NCBI GenBank assembly: GCA_030529655.1
Contig: JAUMWJ010000006.1
Coordinates: 1-44,603, forward strand
Reading direction: 5' to 3'
DNA: 44,603 bases
Source of the DNA: Eubacteriales bacterium
GTDB lineage: Bacteria > Bacillota > Clostridia > Oscillospirales > Oscillospiraceae
Below, piece after piece: positions 33,416 through 41,199 of this stretch. The notes under the pieces are model-generated. The model was not told the DNA's origin and did not search any database. It saw only the letters and a list, made by a program, of their open reading frames with translations. The translations under genes were made by a program, and so were the position numbers. Each line of letters opens with the position of its first letter. The stretch's first letter is position 1.

Positions 33416-35842
33416 ATGAATTACGATTTTGCGGCCATTGAAAAGAAATGGCAAAAAAACTGGGAAGAAACGAAGCCCTACGCCGCCGTCACCGGCAGCG
33501 ATAAGCCGAAGTTTTACGGCTTGATCGAGTTCCCTTATCCCTCCGGTCAGGGTCTGCACGTGGGTCATCCCCGTCCCTTTACCGCCATGGACATCATCAC
33601 CCGTAAAAAGCGTATGGACGGCTACAATGTGCTGTTCCCCATCGGTTTTGATGCCTTCGGTCTGCCTACCGAGAACTATGCCATCAAAAACCACATTCAT
33701 CCGGCTATCGTGACCAAGAAGAATGTGGAGAATTTTACCAGTCAGCTGAAGATGCTGGGCTACGGCTTCGACTGGGATCGCTGCGTGGATACCACCGATC
33801 CTCACTACTACAAGTGGACGCAGTGGATCTTCCTGCAGCTGTTCAAGAAGGGTCTGGCCTATAAGTCCACCATGCCCGTGAACTGGTGCACCAGCTGCAA
33901 GTGCGTGCTGGCCAACGAAGAAGTGGTCAACGGCGTATGTGAGCGCTGCGGCAGCGAAGTGGTGCGTAAGGAAAAGAGCCAGTGGATGCTGAAGATCACC
34001 GAGTACGCCGACCGTCTGATCGACGATCTGGACGATCTGAACTATATCGAGCGTGTGAAGATCCAGCAGAAGAACTGGATCGGCCGCTCTACCGGTACGG
34101 AGATTACCTTCAAGACCAACACCGAGGACGACATCACCGTATATACCACCCGTGCCGACACCCTGTTTGGTACCAGCTATGTGGTCATCTCTCCGGAGCA
34201 TCCCCTGCTGAAGAAATGGCAGAGCATCATCGGCAACTGGGACGAAGTGGCCGCCTATCAGGATGCTGCCGCCCACAAGTCTGACTTTGAGCGCGGTGAG
34301 CTGAACAAGGATAAGACCGGTGTGCGTCTGCAGGGCATTGAGATCATCAATCCCGTCACCAAGGCGGTGCTGCCTATGTTCGTTTCCGACTACGTCCTCA
34401 TGGGCTACGGTACCGGTATCGTCATGGGCGTTCCCGGCCACGATCAGCGCGACTGGGACTTCGCTACCAAGTTTGGCCTGCCCATCATTGAGGTGGTTTC
34501 CGGTGGCGATGTGACCAAGGAGGCATTTGTTGCCAAGAGCGATAAGGCCATCATGGTCAACTCCGGTTTCCTCAACGGCATGACCGTCAAGGAAGCCATC
34601 CCTGCCATGAAGAAGTACGCTGTGGAGCAGGGCTTCGGTAAGGAGCAGGTCAACTTTAAGCTGCGTGACTGGGTGTTCTCCCGTCAGCGCTACTGGGGCG
34701 AGCCCATTCCTCTGGTCAACTGCCCCAAGTGCGGCTGGGTGGCCATTCCCGAGTCTGAACTGCCTCTGGAGCTTCCCAACGTGGAGAGCTATGAGCCCAC
34801 CGACGACGGCGAAAGCCCCCTGAGCAAGATGACCGATTGGGTCAATACCACCTGCCCCTGCTGCGGCGGCCCTGCTAAGCGTGAAACCGATACCATGCCC
34901 CAGTGGGCCGGCTCCAGCTGGTACTTCCTGCGCTATATGGATCCCCACAATGACAACGAGCTGGTGTCCAAGGAAGCCGAGGAATACTGGGGCCCCGTGG
35001 ACTGGTACAACGGCGGTATGGAGCATACCACACTGCACCTGCTCTACAGCCGTTTCTGGCATAAGTTCCTCTATGACATCGGCGTGGTCCACACCCGTGA
35101 GCCGTATGCCAAGCGCACCAGCCACGGCATGATCCTGGGCGAGGGCGGCGAGAAGATGTCCAAGTCCCGGGGCAATGTGGTCAATCCCAATGACATCGTG
35201 GATCAGTACGGCGCTGATACCATGCGTCTGCACATCATGTTCATCGGCGACTTTGAAAAGGCCGTTTCCTGGTCCAACGAAGCCGTCAAGGGCTCCAAGC
35301 GTTTCCTGGATCGCTGCTGGAATCTGATGGAGCTGGCCAGCGATGAGGAGGAAATCTCCGCGAAGAACGAAACCATCGTCCACAAGACCATCAAGAAGGT
35401 CACCATGGACATCGATGATCTGAAGATGAACACCGCTATTGCGGCGCTCATGGCCATGGTCAACGAGTTCTACGCCAACGGTTTGAGCAAGGGCGATCTG
35501 AAGATGCTGATGCTGATGCTGTCCCCCTTTGCTCCGCATATGGTGGAGGAGATGTGGGAGCTGACCGGCTATGCTGCCAAGGAGGGCAAGATGGCCATGC
35601 AGATGTCCTGGCCTGAATACGACGAGGCCAAGACTGTGGACGCTTCCGTGGAGATGGCCGTGCAGGTCAACGGCAAGCTCAAGGGTACTGTGAAGATGCC
35701 TACCGACAGCGAGCAGGATGCCGTTGTTGCCGCCGCTATGGAAGTGGAGAAGGTCAAGAAGGCCACCGAGGGTATGCAGATCGTCAAGACGATCCTCGTC
35801 AAGAACAAGCTGGTCAACCTGATCGTCAAGCCTGCCAAGTAA
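33416..35842 (+). CDS. leuS: Leucyl-tRNA synthetase
   Basis: 808 residues with AAAAGGAGAA upstream, normal bacterial length. Class I motifs: PYPSGQGLHVGHPRP (HIGH) near residue 45 and EKMSKSRGN (KMSKS) near 580. The CP1 editing domain has YTTRADTLFGTSYVV and GTGIVMGVPGHDQRD, so mischarged tRNA editing should work. CxxC zinc motifs (CTSCKC, CPKCGW and CPCCGG) are present. Expression is controlled by the T-box. Confidence 0.98.
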   Translation: MNYDFAAIEKKWQKNWEETKPYAAVTGSDKPKFYGLIEFPYPSGQGLHVGHPRPFTAMDIITRKKRMDGYNVLFPIGFDAFGLPTENYAIKNHIHPAIVTKKNVENFTSQLKMLGYGFDWDRCVDTTDPHYYKWTQWIFLQLFKKGLAYKSTMPVNWCTSCKCVLANEEVVNGVCERCGSEVVRKEKSQWMLKITEYADRLIDDLDDLNYIERVKIQQKNWIGRSTGTEITFKTNTEDDITVYTTRADTLFGTSYVVISPEHPLLKKWQSIIGNWDEVAAYQDAAAHKSDFERGELNKDKTGVRLQGIEIINPVTKAVLPMFVSDYVLMGYGTGIVMGVPGHDQRDWDFATKFGLPIIEVVSGGDVTKEAFVAKSDKAIMVNSGFLNGMTVKEAIPAMKKYAVEQGFGKEQVNFKLRDWVFSRQRYWGEPIPLVNCPKCGWVAIPESELPLELPNVESYEPTDDGESPLSKMTDWVNTTCPCCGGPAKRETDTMPQWAGSSWYFLRYMDPHNDNELVSKEAEEYWGPVDWYNGGMEHTTLHLLYSRFWHKFLYDIGVVHTREPYAKRTSHGMILGEGGEKMSKSRGNVVNPNDIVDQYGADTMRLHIMFIGDFEKAVSWSNEAVKGSKRFLDRCWNLMELASDEEEISAKNETIVHKTIKKVTMDIDDLKMNTAIAALMAMVNEFYANGLSKGDLKMLMLMLSPFAPHMVEEMWELTGYAAKEGKMAMQMSWPEYDEAKTVDASVEMAVQVNGKLKGTVKMPTDSEQDAVVAAAMEVEKVKKATEGMQIVKTILVKNKLVNLIVKPAK

Positions 35843-35855
35843 TAAAAATCACATG

Positions 35856-35890
35856 AAAAAGGGGAGATCCGCAAGAATCTCCCTTTTTTG
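35856..35890 (+). terminator. Terminator of leuS
   Basis: AAAAAGGGGAGAT pairs with ATCTCCCTTTTTT across a 7-nt loop; the T run is part of the stem and tail. Confidence 0.88.
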
Positions 35891-35912
35891 TGAGAAAATT
35901 ATGCAAAACTGC

Positions 35913-35941
35913 TTGACAAGGACAAGCATTGTTTGTATAAT
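35913..35941 (+). promoter_or_regulatory. Consensus promoter of rpsU
   Basis: TTGACA at 35913-35918, 17-nt spacer, TATAAT at 35936-35941: a full consensus match, fitting a highly expressed ribosomal protein gene. A hairpin (TACCC/GGGTA) lies at 35980-36001 in the 5' leader and could be a control element. Confidence 0.9.
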
Positions 35942-36021
35942 GCTATCTGTTAAAGTCATGTCTAATGACTCTTAAAGAGTACCCTGGATTGAGCCGGGTA
36001 TATCGGAGGGAGGGAAAATAA

Positions 36022-36207
36022 ATGTCCGAAGTACATGTCAAGGAAGGCGAGTCCTTGGATAGCGCTCTGAAGCGTTTCAAGAGAAGCTGCGCAAAGGCCG
36101 GCGTCCTGGCTGAGGTGCGTAAGAGAGAGTGCTATGAGAGCCCCAGTGTCAAGCGCCGCAAGAAGTCCGAGGCCGCTCGCAAGAACCGCAATAAGAGATA
36201 TTATTAA
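36022..36207 (+). CDS. rpsU: 30S ribosomal protein S21
   Basis: 61 residues, strongly basic. [20 protein letters not shown] and a Lys/Arg-rich tail ([16 protein letters not shown]) are typical of bS21. GGAGGGAGGG precedes the ATG. It helps mRNA start-site recognition on the 30S subunit. Here it is monocistronic. Confidence 0.97.
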   Translation: MSEVHVKEGESLDSALKRFKRSCAKAGVLAEVRKRECYESPSVKRRKKSEAARKNRNKRYY

Positions 36208-36216
36208 TCTGTCTCA

Positions 36217-36256
36217 AAAGAGCTGAACCAGTTTTGGTTCGGCTCTTCTTTTTTTG
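36217..36256 (+). terminator. Terminator of rpsU
   Basis: AAGAGCTGAACCA pairs with TGGTTCGGCTCTT (one G-T pair), then a run of T. Confidence 0.9.
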
Positions 36257-36301
36257 CGTGGCGAAAAGAAAGAATTTTCTCAGGCAGGTTGATGTTCGAT
36301 A

Positions 36302-37006
36302 GATTGGGATTTGTTGAAGTGTAGATAAGGGGATTGTTTCGCGGTTTCGACCGCGAGGTACTTTTGTCACTGGAAGTTTTTCTTTGGATTGCCTCCGGCG
36401 GGCAACTTTTTGCCATCAGCGGCAAAAAGTTACCAAAAAACGCCGCTTAGAACCTGCGGTTCTAAGGACTCCCTCGCACGTATCGGTGCAAAAATAGGCG
36501 AAAGTTTTTACCTCGCGTTGCGATAGAAAAGATAAAACTTCGTCTAAATCAGGAATTGCCTCTGCTACTAACCCGCTTAGCCGCTCACACGTTCAAAATG
36601 TAGGAGTACAAAATCCTACCGTTCCACCATCTGCGGCAGCAATAAGTCGCAAACGGGGTCATATTTGCAACAACGAAAAACTCAGTATTTGTTCGCGTGG
36701 CGAAATTTAATTCATTTCCTCCGCAGTATAGCCGCGAAAAGGAAATTCAAAAACCATTGGTTTTTGACGGGGAACGAACCGAGCGCCGCCGGTGGCGGAA
36801 TAAGCGAGGTGAGTGAGTGGCAGCGGTCAAATTTACAAGCGTAAAGCGTAAGCTCGCGCAGGAAATTTGGGTACCGCAACAGGAGTTTTTGCCTACTTTT
36901 TCCGCTGATGGAAAAAGTAGGCCCCCGGAGGGAACCTAAATCGAAATTCCGCTGATGGCAAAAAGTTACCCGTCGGAGACAAAATGCCGCCACAAATCCC
37001 AATTTG
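36302..37006. repeat. Non-coding palindrome-rich repeat element, copy 1 (about 705 bp)
   Basis: This stretch holds no credible gene. It shares several blocks with 42782-43310 in the same order: a cctccggcgg/actttttt end, an AGAACC-GGTTCT hairpin, a cgtatcggtgcaaaa block, a 37-nt identical block (36616-36652) and a 50-nt identical block (36885-36934). Its left (36391-36446) and right (36885-36934) segments are inverted copies of each other. Each holds a hairpin with loop ATCAGC or GCTGAT. The outer edges carry GATTGGGATTTGT and ACAAATCCCAATTT. It has about 115 bp (36770-36884) that copy 2 lacks. No transposase is visible, so it resembles a MITE or a mosaic intergenic repeat. Confidence 0.75.
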
Positions 37007-37028
37007 CATACGTGCTCAGAGGCAGCGC

Positions 37029-37778
37029 TCATTTTTTATAGAGGCAATCCAATATATCCGCTACCTCCGGATACATCAGACATCCCTCGCCGATGCCCAG
37101 ATTTTCGCCTAACTGCATCTTGCGCCGCAGTGTATCGGCATCGTCGAACAGCACGAACCGGGTTGCATTGCCCCGGCGATAGGTGAAGTATCGGGCGCAC
37201 AGCTCCTCGGAGAAATAAACCGCCCGTCCCTGCTGCAAATCCCGGAGTGAATCGAGGGACAGCACAGCCCCCTCGCCCTGAGGACAGGGCAGGGGAAAGT
37301 CCATCAAAAGCCGCTGCAAATCCAGTACCAGACGCGATGCACCAAACTGCGATACCGCCTGTGTGAGCCGCTCTGAAAGGCTGCCGCCGGAGAGCGCTGT
37401 GTTAATGAGGATCAATGCGTAGGTAGTATGGGCGGCGTATGATTCCGGCACGAAAAGCCGCCTGTGATAGCGGTGCAGTGCGTTGTCCAATGACCCCACG
37501 AAACCGGAGGCAGTCGTCTCCTCAAAATCCAGTATGACGCCGGCATAGTTGCGCTGCAGGCACTCCTGCGTCAGCTCTTGCACCAAGCCCTCACCCCACG
37601 GAGAAGCCGGTGCGTCACGGTCGGACAGCACCGCCATGCCGCCACGCAGTTGAGAAGGCAATGTGGCGCGCAGTAAATGGCCGTCACTGCCCGCGCGATA
37701 CGCCACATGGGCCAGATACGGTGTGTACGACTTGGCATGGGTTAAATCATCGGGCGTGACGGCGAGCGTTAGCTGCAT
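37029..37778 (-). CDS. Uncharacterised protein, possibly glycoside-hydrolase-18-like fold
   Basis: 249 residues on the reverse strand; the complement upstream of the ATG reads AAGGGGG. No signal peptide or membrane helix is seen, so it should be cytoplasmic. GVILDFEETTAS near residue 80 recalls the DxxDxDxE strand of GH18 enzymes, reduced to one Asp and the Glu pair. The rest (SRLVLDLQRLLMDFPLPCP, SLDSLRDLQQ) is compatible with a TIM-barrel but not diagnostic. It is divergent from yqeG, and its own upstream overlaps the yqeG promoter region. I do not recognise it with certainty. Confidence 0.55.
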   Translation of the reverse strand: MQLTLAVTPDDLTHAKSYTPYLAHVAYRAGSDGHLLRATLPSQLRGGMAVLSDRDAPASPWGEGLVQELTQECLQRNYAGVILDFEETTASGFVGSLDNALHRYHRRLFVPESYAAHTTYALILINTALSGGSLSERLTQAVSQFGASRLVLDLQRLLMDFPLPCPQGEGAVLSLDSLRDLQQGRAVYFSEELCARYFTYRRGNATRFVLFDDADTLRRKMQLGENLGIGEGCLMYPEVADILDCLYKK

Positions 37779-37791
37779 GGGATAAACCCCC

Positions 37792-37820
37792 TTGTCATTT
37801 TACGGGAAGGATGATAAAAT
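37792..37820 (+). promoter_or_regulatory. Promoter of yqeG
   Basis: TTGTCA at 37792-37797 and TAAAAT at 37815-37820, 17-nt spacer, in the gap between the two divergent genes. Confidence 0.7.
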
Positions 37821-37845
37821 ACCCTATGTGAAAGGAGGGCTTGCT

Positions 37846-38364
37846 ATGCGATTTTTGATGGTACCGGATCGTCTTTTTCAGTGTTATGACCAAGTGACGC
37901 CCTCTTTTTTGCGTGAACAGGGGATTTGTCTGCTTTTGACGGATCTGGACTTCACTTTGGCACCGAAGTCCGTCCCCGAGCCGGACGAGGCCATCTTTGC
38001 GTGGATCGAGAGTATGAAGACGGCGGGCATTGAGGTGATGATCCTCAGCAATAACCGCCGCAGCGCAAGAGTGGAGCAGTTTTGCGGCAAACTGGGCATT
38101 CGCTATGTCGGTCACGCAGGAAAACCGTCAAGGCGTGGCTTTACCGAGGCGATGCAAAAGACCGGCGTGAGCAAAAGTGAAACTGCCATGCTGGGTGACA
38201 AGCTGCTGACCGATGTACTGGGCGCACGGGGAAGCGGTGTGATGGCTCTGATGGTGGAGCCGTTGGGCGGCGCTGTGACACCGTGGCAAAAGGTGCTTCA
38301 TGCCCTGCAAGCACCCTTTAAGGCGATATGTCGACGCCGTATGGCACATTTTTCTGCCATTTGA
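37846..38364 (+). CDS. yqeG: YqeG-family HAD phosphatase
   Basis: 172 residues from the ATG at 37846, chosen for AAAGGAGGG upstream. HAD motif I is DLDFTLAP (Asp33, Asp35), motif II ILSNNRR, the motif III Lys lies in HAGKPSRRGF, and motif IV is GDKLLTDVLGA. YqeG/Gep4-type enzymes dephosphorylate phosphatidylglycerophosphate; that substrate is by family only. In Bacillus it sits with yqeH and yhbY; here it is alone. Confidence 0.88.
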   Translation: MRFLMVPDRLFQCYDQVTPSFLREQGICLLLTDLDFTLAPKSVPEPDEAIFAWIESMKTAGIEVMILSNNRRSARVEQFCGKLGIRYVGHAGKPSRRGFTEAMQKTGVSKSETAMLGDKLLTDVLGARGSGVMALMVEPLGGAVTPWQKVLHALQAPFKAICRRRMAHFSAI

Positions 38365-38386
38365 CGGAAATTTTGCGGCAAAACAC

Positions 38387-38415
38387 TTGCCAAACGGCGC
38401 TACATCATGTAGAAT
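38387..38415 (+). promoter_or_regulatory. Promoter of efp
   Basis: TTGCCA at 38387-38392 and TAGAAT at 38410-38415 with a 17-nt spacer, about 80 nt before the efp start. Confidence 0.72.
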
Positions 38416-38493
38416 ATATAAGGCCCTTTAGGCACAATATATAAATTCGAGGGAATACCCCGTATTTCCTCACAGATACAGGAGGAAAATACT

Positions 38494-39060
38494 ATGGCAA
38501 CTATTACTGCCGGCGATTTCAGAAACGGTAAGACTTTTGAGTATGAAGGCAAGATCATGCAGGTCGTGGAATTCCAGCATGTTAAGCCCGGTAAGGGCGC
38601 CGCTTTCGTGCGTACCAAGATGAAGAACGTCGTCACCGGTGCTGTGACCGAAACTTCTTTCAACCCCACCGCAAAGTTCGAGGAAGCTTTCATCGAGCGC
38701 AAGGATATGGCTTACAGCTATAACGATGGCGATCTGTATTATTTCATGGATCAGGAGACCTTTGATATGGTGCCTCTGGGTCAGGATCTGCTGGGCGATG
38801 CCTTCAAGTTCATGACCGAAAACACTGTGTGCAAGGTGCTGAGCTATAAGGGTAACGTGTTCGGCCTGGAGTGCCCCAACTTCATGGATCTGGAAGTCAC
38901 CGAGACGGAGCCGGGTCTGGCCGGCAACACCGCTACCAACACCCTCAAGCCCGCTACCGTTGAGACCGGCGCTGAGGTGAAGGTGCCTCTGTTCATCAAC
39001 ATCGGCGACAAGATCACCATCGATACCCGTACCGGTGAATATCTCAGCCGCGCCAAGTAA
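38494..39060 (+). CDS. efp: Translation elongation factor P
   Basis: 188 residues with AGGAGGAAA upstream. [16 protein letters not shown], then [14 protein letters not shown] with Lys34 at the tip that enters the ribosome. The C-terminal OB domains end in [20 protein letters not shown]. It relieves stalling at proline stretches. No lysine-modification gene is nearby. Confidence 0.97.
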   Translation: MATITAGDFRNGKTFEYEGKIMQVVEFQHVKPGKGAAFVRTKMKNVVTGAVTETSFNPTAKFEEAFIERKDMAYSYNDGDLYYFMDQETFDMVPLGQDLLGDAFKFMTENTVCKVLSYKGNVFGLECPNFMDLEVTETEPGLAGNTATNTLKPATVETGAEVKVPLFINIGDKITIDTRTGEYLSRAK

Positions 39061-39133
39061 TTTTACTGCGTTATATTCCGCCCTGCGGCGGTAGAAGCAA
39101 CAAGCATTTTTACGATCAGAAAGGAGCATGTAT

Positions 39134-39547
39134 ATGGAAATTTCTGAGAAAGTCGCTTATCTGAAGGGTCTGGCCGAGGGTCTGGCTCTGGACACCGAGA
39201 GCAAGGAAGGCAAGCTGATCGCTGCGATCATTGATGTGCTGGATGATATGTCCGAAGCACTGCTTGATCTGGAGGACGAGCTGTGCGATGTGGAAGAAGG
39301 TCTGGACGCTGTCAGCGACGATCTGAACGATGTGGAAGAGTGCCTGTTTGACGACGAGGACGACTTTGACGAGGACGAGGATGATGACGAAGAGTACTTC
39401 GAAACCACCTGCCCCGTGTGCGAGGAAGAGATCGTATTCGACGAGGATACGCTGGAAGCCGGTGAGGTGGTGTGCCCCAACTGCGGCGAGCGTCTGGAGT
39501 TCGATCTGAGCGATCTGTCTGAGGCCCTTGAGGACGACGAGGACTGA
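39134..39547 (+). CDS. Acidic zinc-ribbon protein (CD1247-type)
   Basis: 137 residues from the ATG at 39134, 7 nt after AAGGAG; the ATG at 39128 is too close. The N-terminus EKVAYLKGLAEGLALD is the CD1247 N-terminal domain of Clostridia. The middle is almost all Asp/Glu (about residues 50-90). The C-terminus has two CxxC pairs (CPVCEEE and CPNCGERL), a zinc ribbon. Function unknown; probably a cytoplasmic binding protein. Confidence 0.82.
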   Translation: MEISEKVAYLKGLAEGLALDTESKEGKLIAAIIDVLDDMSEALLDLEDELCDVEEGLDAVSDDLNDVEECLFDDEDDFDEDEDDDEEYFETTCPVCEEEIVFDEDTLEAGEVVCPNCGERLEFDLSDLSEALEDDED

Positions 39548-39568
39548 TTGCCATTATGCGTCATGGAA

Positions 39569-39598
39569 AAGGACGACCGTAAGGTCGTCCTTTTTTTG
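39569..39598 (+). terminator. Terminator after the CD1247-like gene
   Basis: GGACGACC pairs with GGTCGTCC around GTAA, followed by seven T. Confidence 0.92.
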
Positions 39599-39625
39599 CA
39601 AAATGGGCAGATTCCGCAAAAGGGA

Positions 39626-39654
39626 TTGCTTTACGCGGCCAAAAGGCATATAAT
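39626..39654 (+). promoter_or_regulatory. Promoter of pncB
   Basis: TTGCTT at 39626-39631 and TATAAT at 39649-39654 with a 17-nt spacer, about 40 nt before the start codon. Confidence 0.75.
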
Positions 39655-39694
39655 AACAGTAACGCACCCAAATATGGATTTTGAGGTATTGAGG

Positions 39695-41140
39695 ATGAAA
39701 ACAGAAGAAAAGCTGAACATGACCATGCTCTGCGACTTTTATGAGCTGACCATGGGCAACGGTTATTTCGAAAACGGCTACAAAGATCGCATCACTTATT
39801 TCGATGTGTTTTTCCGCAAGGTGCCTGATGGCGGCGGATTTGCCATTGCCGCAGGTCTGGAGCAGTTGATCGATTACATCGAAAATCTGCACTTTACCGA
39901 GGAGGACATTGCTTATCTGCGTGGACGCAAGCTGTTCAGCGAGGCATTTTTGGCCTATTTGAAGGACTTTCGCTTTACCGGTGATATTTACGCCATTCCC
40001 GAGGGCACACCCGTCTTTCCCCGTGAGCCGTTGGTGGTAGTACGCGCACCGGCGATCGAAGCGCAGCTTATCGAAACCTTCACGCTTTTGACCATCAACC
40101 ACCAGAGCCTGATCGCTACCAAGGCCAACCGCATTGTCCGCGCCGCCCGAGGCCGCACGGTGCTGGAGTTCGGTTCTCGCCGGGCTCAGGGCGCAGACGC
40201 TGCCATTATCGGTGCCCGCGCAGCTTACATAGGCGGCTGCAACGGTACGGCCTGCACCATCTCCGATGAGCTGTACGGCGTACCTGCCGGCGGTACCATG
40301 GCCCACGCCTGGGTGCAGATGTTTGACACCGAGTATGAGGCCTTCAAGACCTATTGCGAGATCTATCCCACCAATGCTACGCTGCTGGTGGATACTTATA
40401 ACACGCTGGAGTCCGGCGTGCCCAATGCCATCCGCGCCTTTAACGAGGTACTTAAGCCCATGGGCATTACCAAGTGCGGTATTCGACTTGATTCGGGCGA
40501 CATTGCTTATTTGAGCCAAAAAGCACGCAAGATGCTGGACGATGCCGGCTGGGAAACCTGTCAGATCTCCGCTTCCAACTCGCTGGATGAGCATTTGATT
40601 CAGGATCTGCTGCTGCAAGGTGCCAAGATCGATATGTTCGGTGTGGGCGAGCGTATGATCACCGCAAAAAGCGAGCCGGTGTTCGGCAGCGTGTATAAGC
40701 TGGTGGCGGTGGAGAAGGACGGCGAGGTCGTTCCCAAGATCAAGGTCAGCGAAAACGTGGAGAAGATCACCGTGCCCCACTTCAAAAAAATTTATCGTCT
40801 GTACGGCAACGATACCGGCAAGGCCATTGCCGACTATATGACCGTGTACGATGAAACGGTGGACGATAGCCATGATATGGAAATTTTTGATCCCACCGCT
40901 ACATGGAAAAAGAAAACGGTGTACGATTTTACCGCTCGTGAGCTGTTGGTGCCTGTTTTCATTGGCGGAAAGCGTGTGTATGATTGTCCCACGCTGGAGC
41001 AGGTGCGTGATTATTGCAAGGCACAAGTGGATACACTTTGGGATGAGGTCAAGCGTTTTGACAATCCCCATACCTATTATGTGGACCTGTCCGAGAAGCT
41101 CTGGACGATCCAGCAGGATCTGCTGCATAAGCAACATTGA
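39695..41140 (+). CDS. pncB: Nicotinate phosphoribosyltransferase
   Basis: 481 residues from the ATG at 39695 (TGAGGT 8 nt upstream); the longer ORF starting at 39548 includes the promoter and the preceding terminator, so it is rejected. NMTMLCDFYELTMGNGYFE, then LLTINHQSLIATKANRI, LEFGSRRAQGADAAI with the phosphoribosyl-site residues, and IRLDSGDIAYLS are family motifs. It salvages nicotinate to NaMN, which the NadD half of the fusion protein at 31511 would convert to NaAD. Confidence 0.95.
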   Translation: MKTEEKLNMTMLCDFYELTMGNGYFENGYKDRITYFDVFFRKVPDGGGFAIAAGLEQLIDYIENLHFTEEDIAYLRGRKLFSEAFLAYLKDFRFTGDIYAIPEGTPVFPREPLVVVRAPAIEAQLIETFTLLTINHQSLIATKANRIVRAARGRTVLEFGSRRAQGADAAIIGARAAYIGGCNGTACTISDELYGVPAGGTMAHAWVQMFDTEYEAFKTYCEIYPTNATLLVDTYNTLESGVPNAIRAFNEVLKPMGITKCGIRLDSGDIAYLSQKARKMLDDAGWETCQISASNSLDEHLIQDLLLQGAKIDMFGVGERMITAKSEPVFGSVYKLVAVEKDGEVVPKIKVSENVEKITVPHFKKIYRLYGNDTGKAIADYMTVYDETVDDSHDMEIFDPTATWKKKTVYDFTARELLVPVFIGGKRVYDCPTLEQVRDYCKAQVDTLWDEVKRFDNPHTYYVDLSEKLWTIQQDLLHKQH

Positions 41141-41199
41141 ATCACAGGGCTGTTCTCACAAGGACAGTCCTGCGTTTTTGTAAGAGGAGGAACTGCTGC

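Noticed and set aside
33386-35539. 717-residue reverse-strand ORF opposite leuS
   Set aside because: Shadow of the leuS reading frame; it also covers the leuS start region.
36302-37006. Repeat-rich intergenic region as a CRISPR array
   Set aside because: No short direct repeats at regular spacing; the structure is inverted and mosaic, with no cas genes.
39548-39694. Upstream extension of the pncB reading frame
   Set aside because: It would include the previous terminator and the pncB promoter; the ATG at 39695 gives the family-typical N-terminus.
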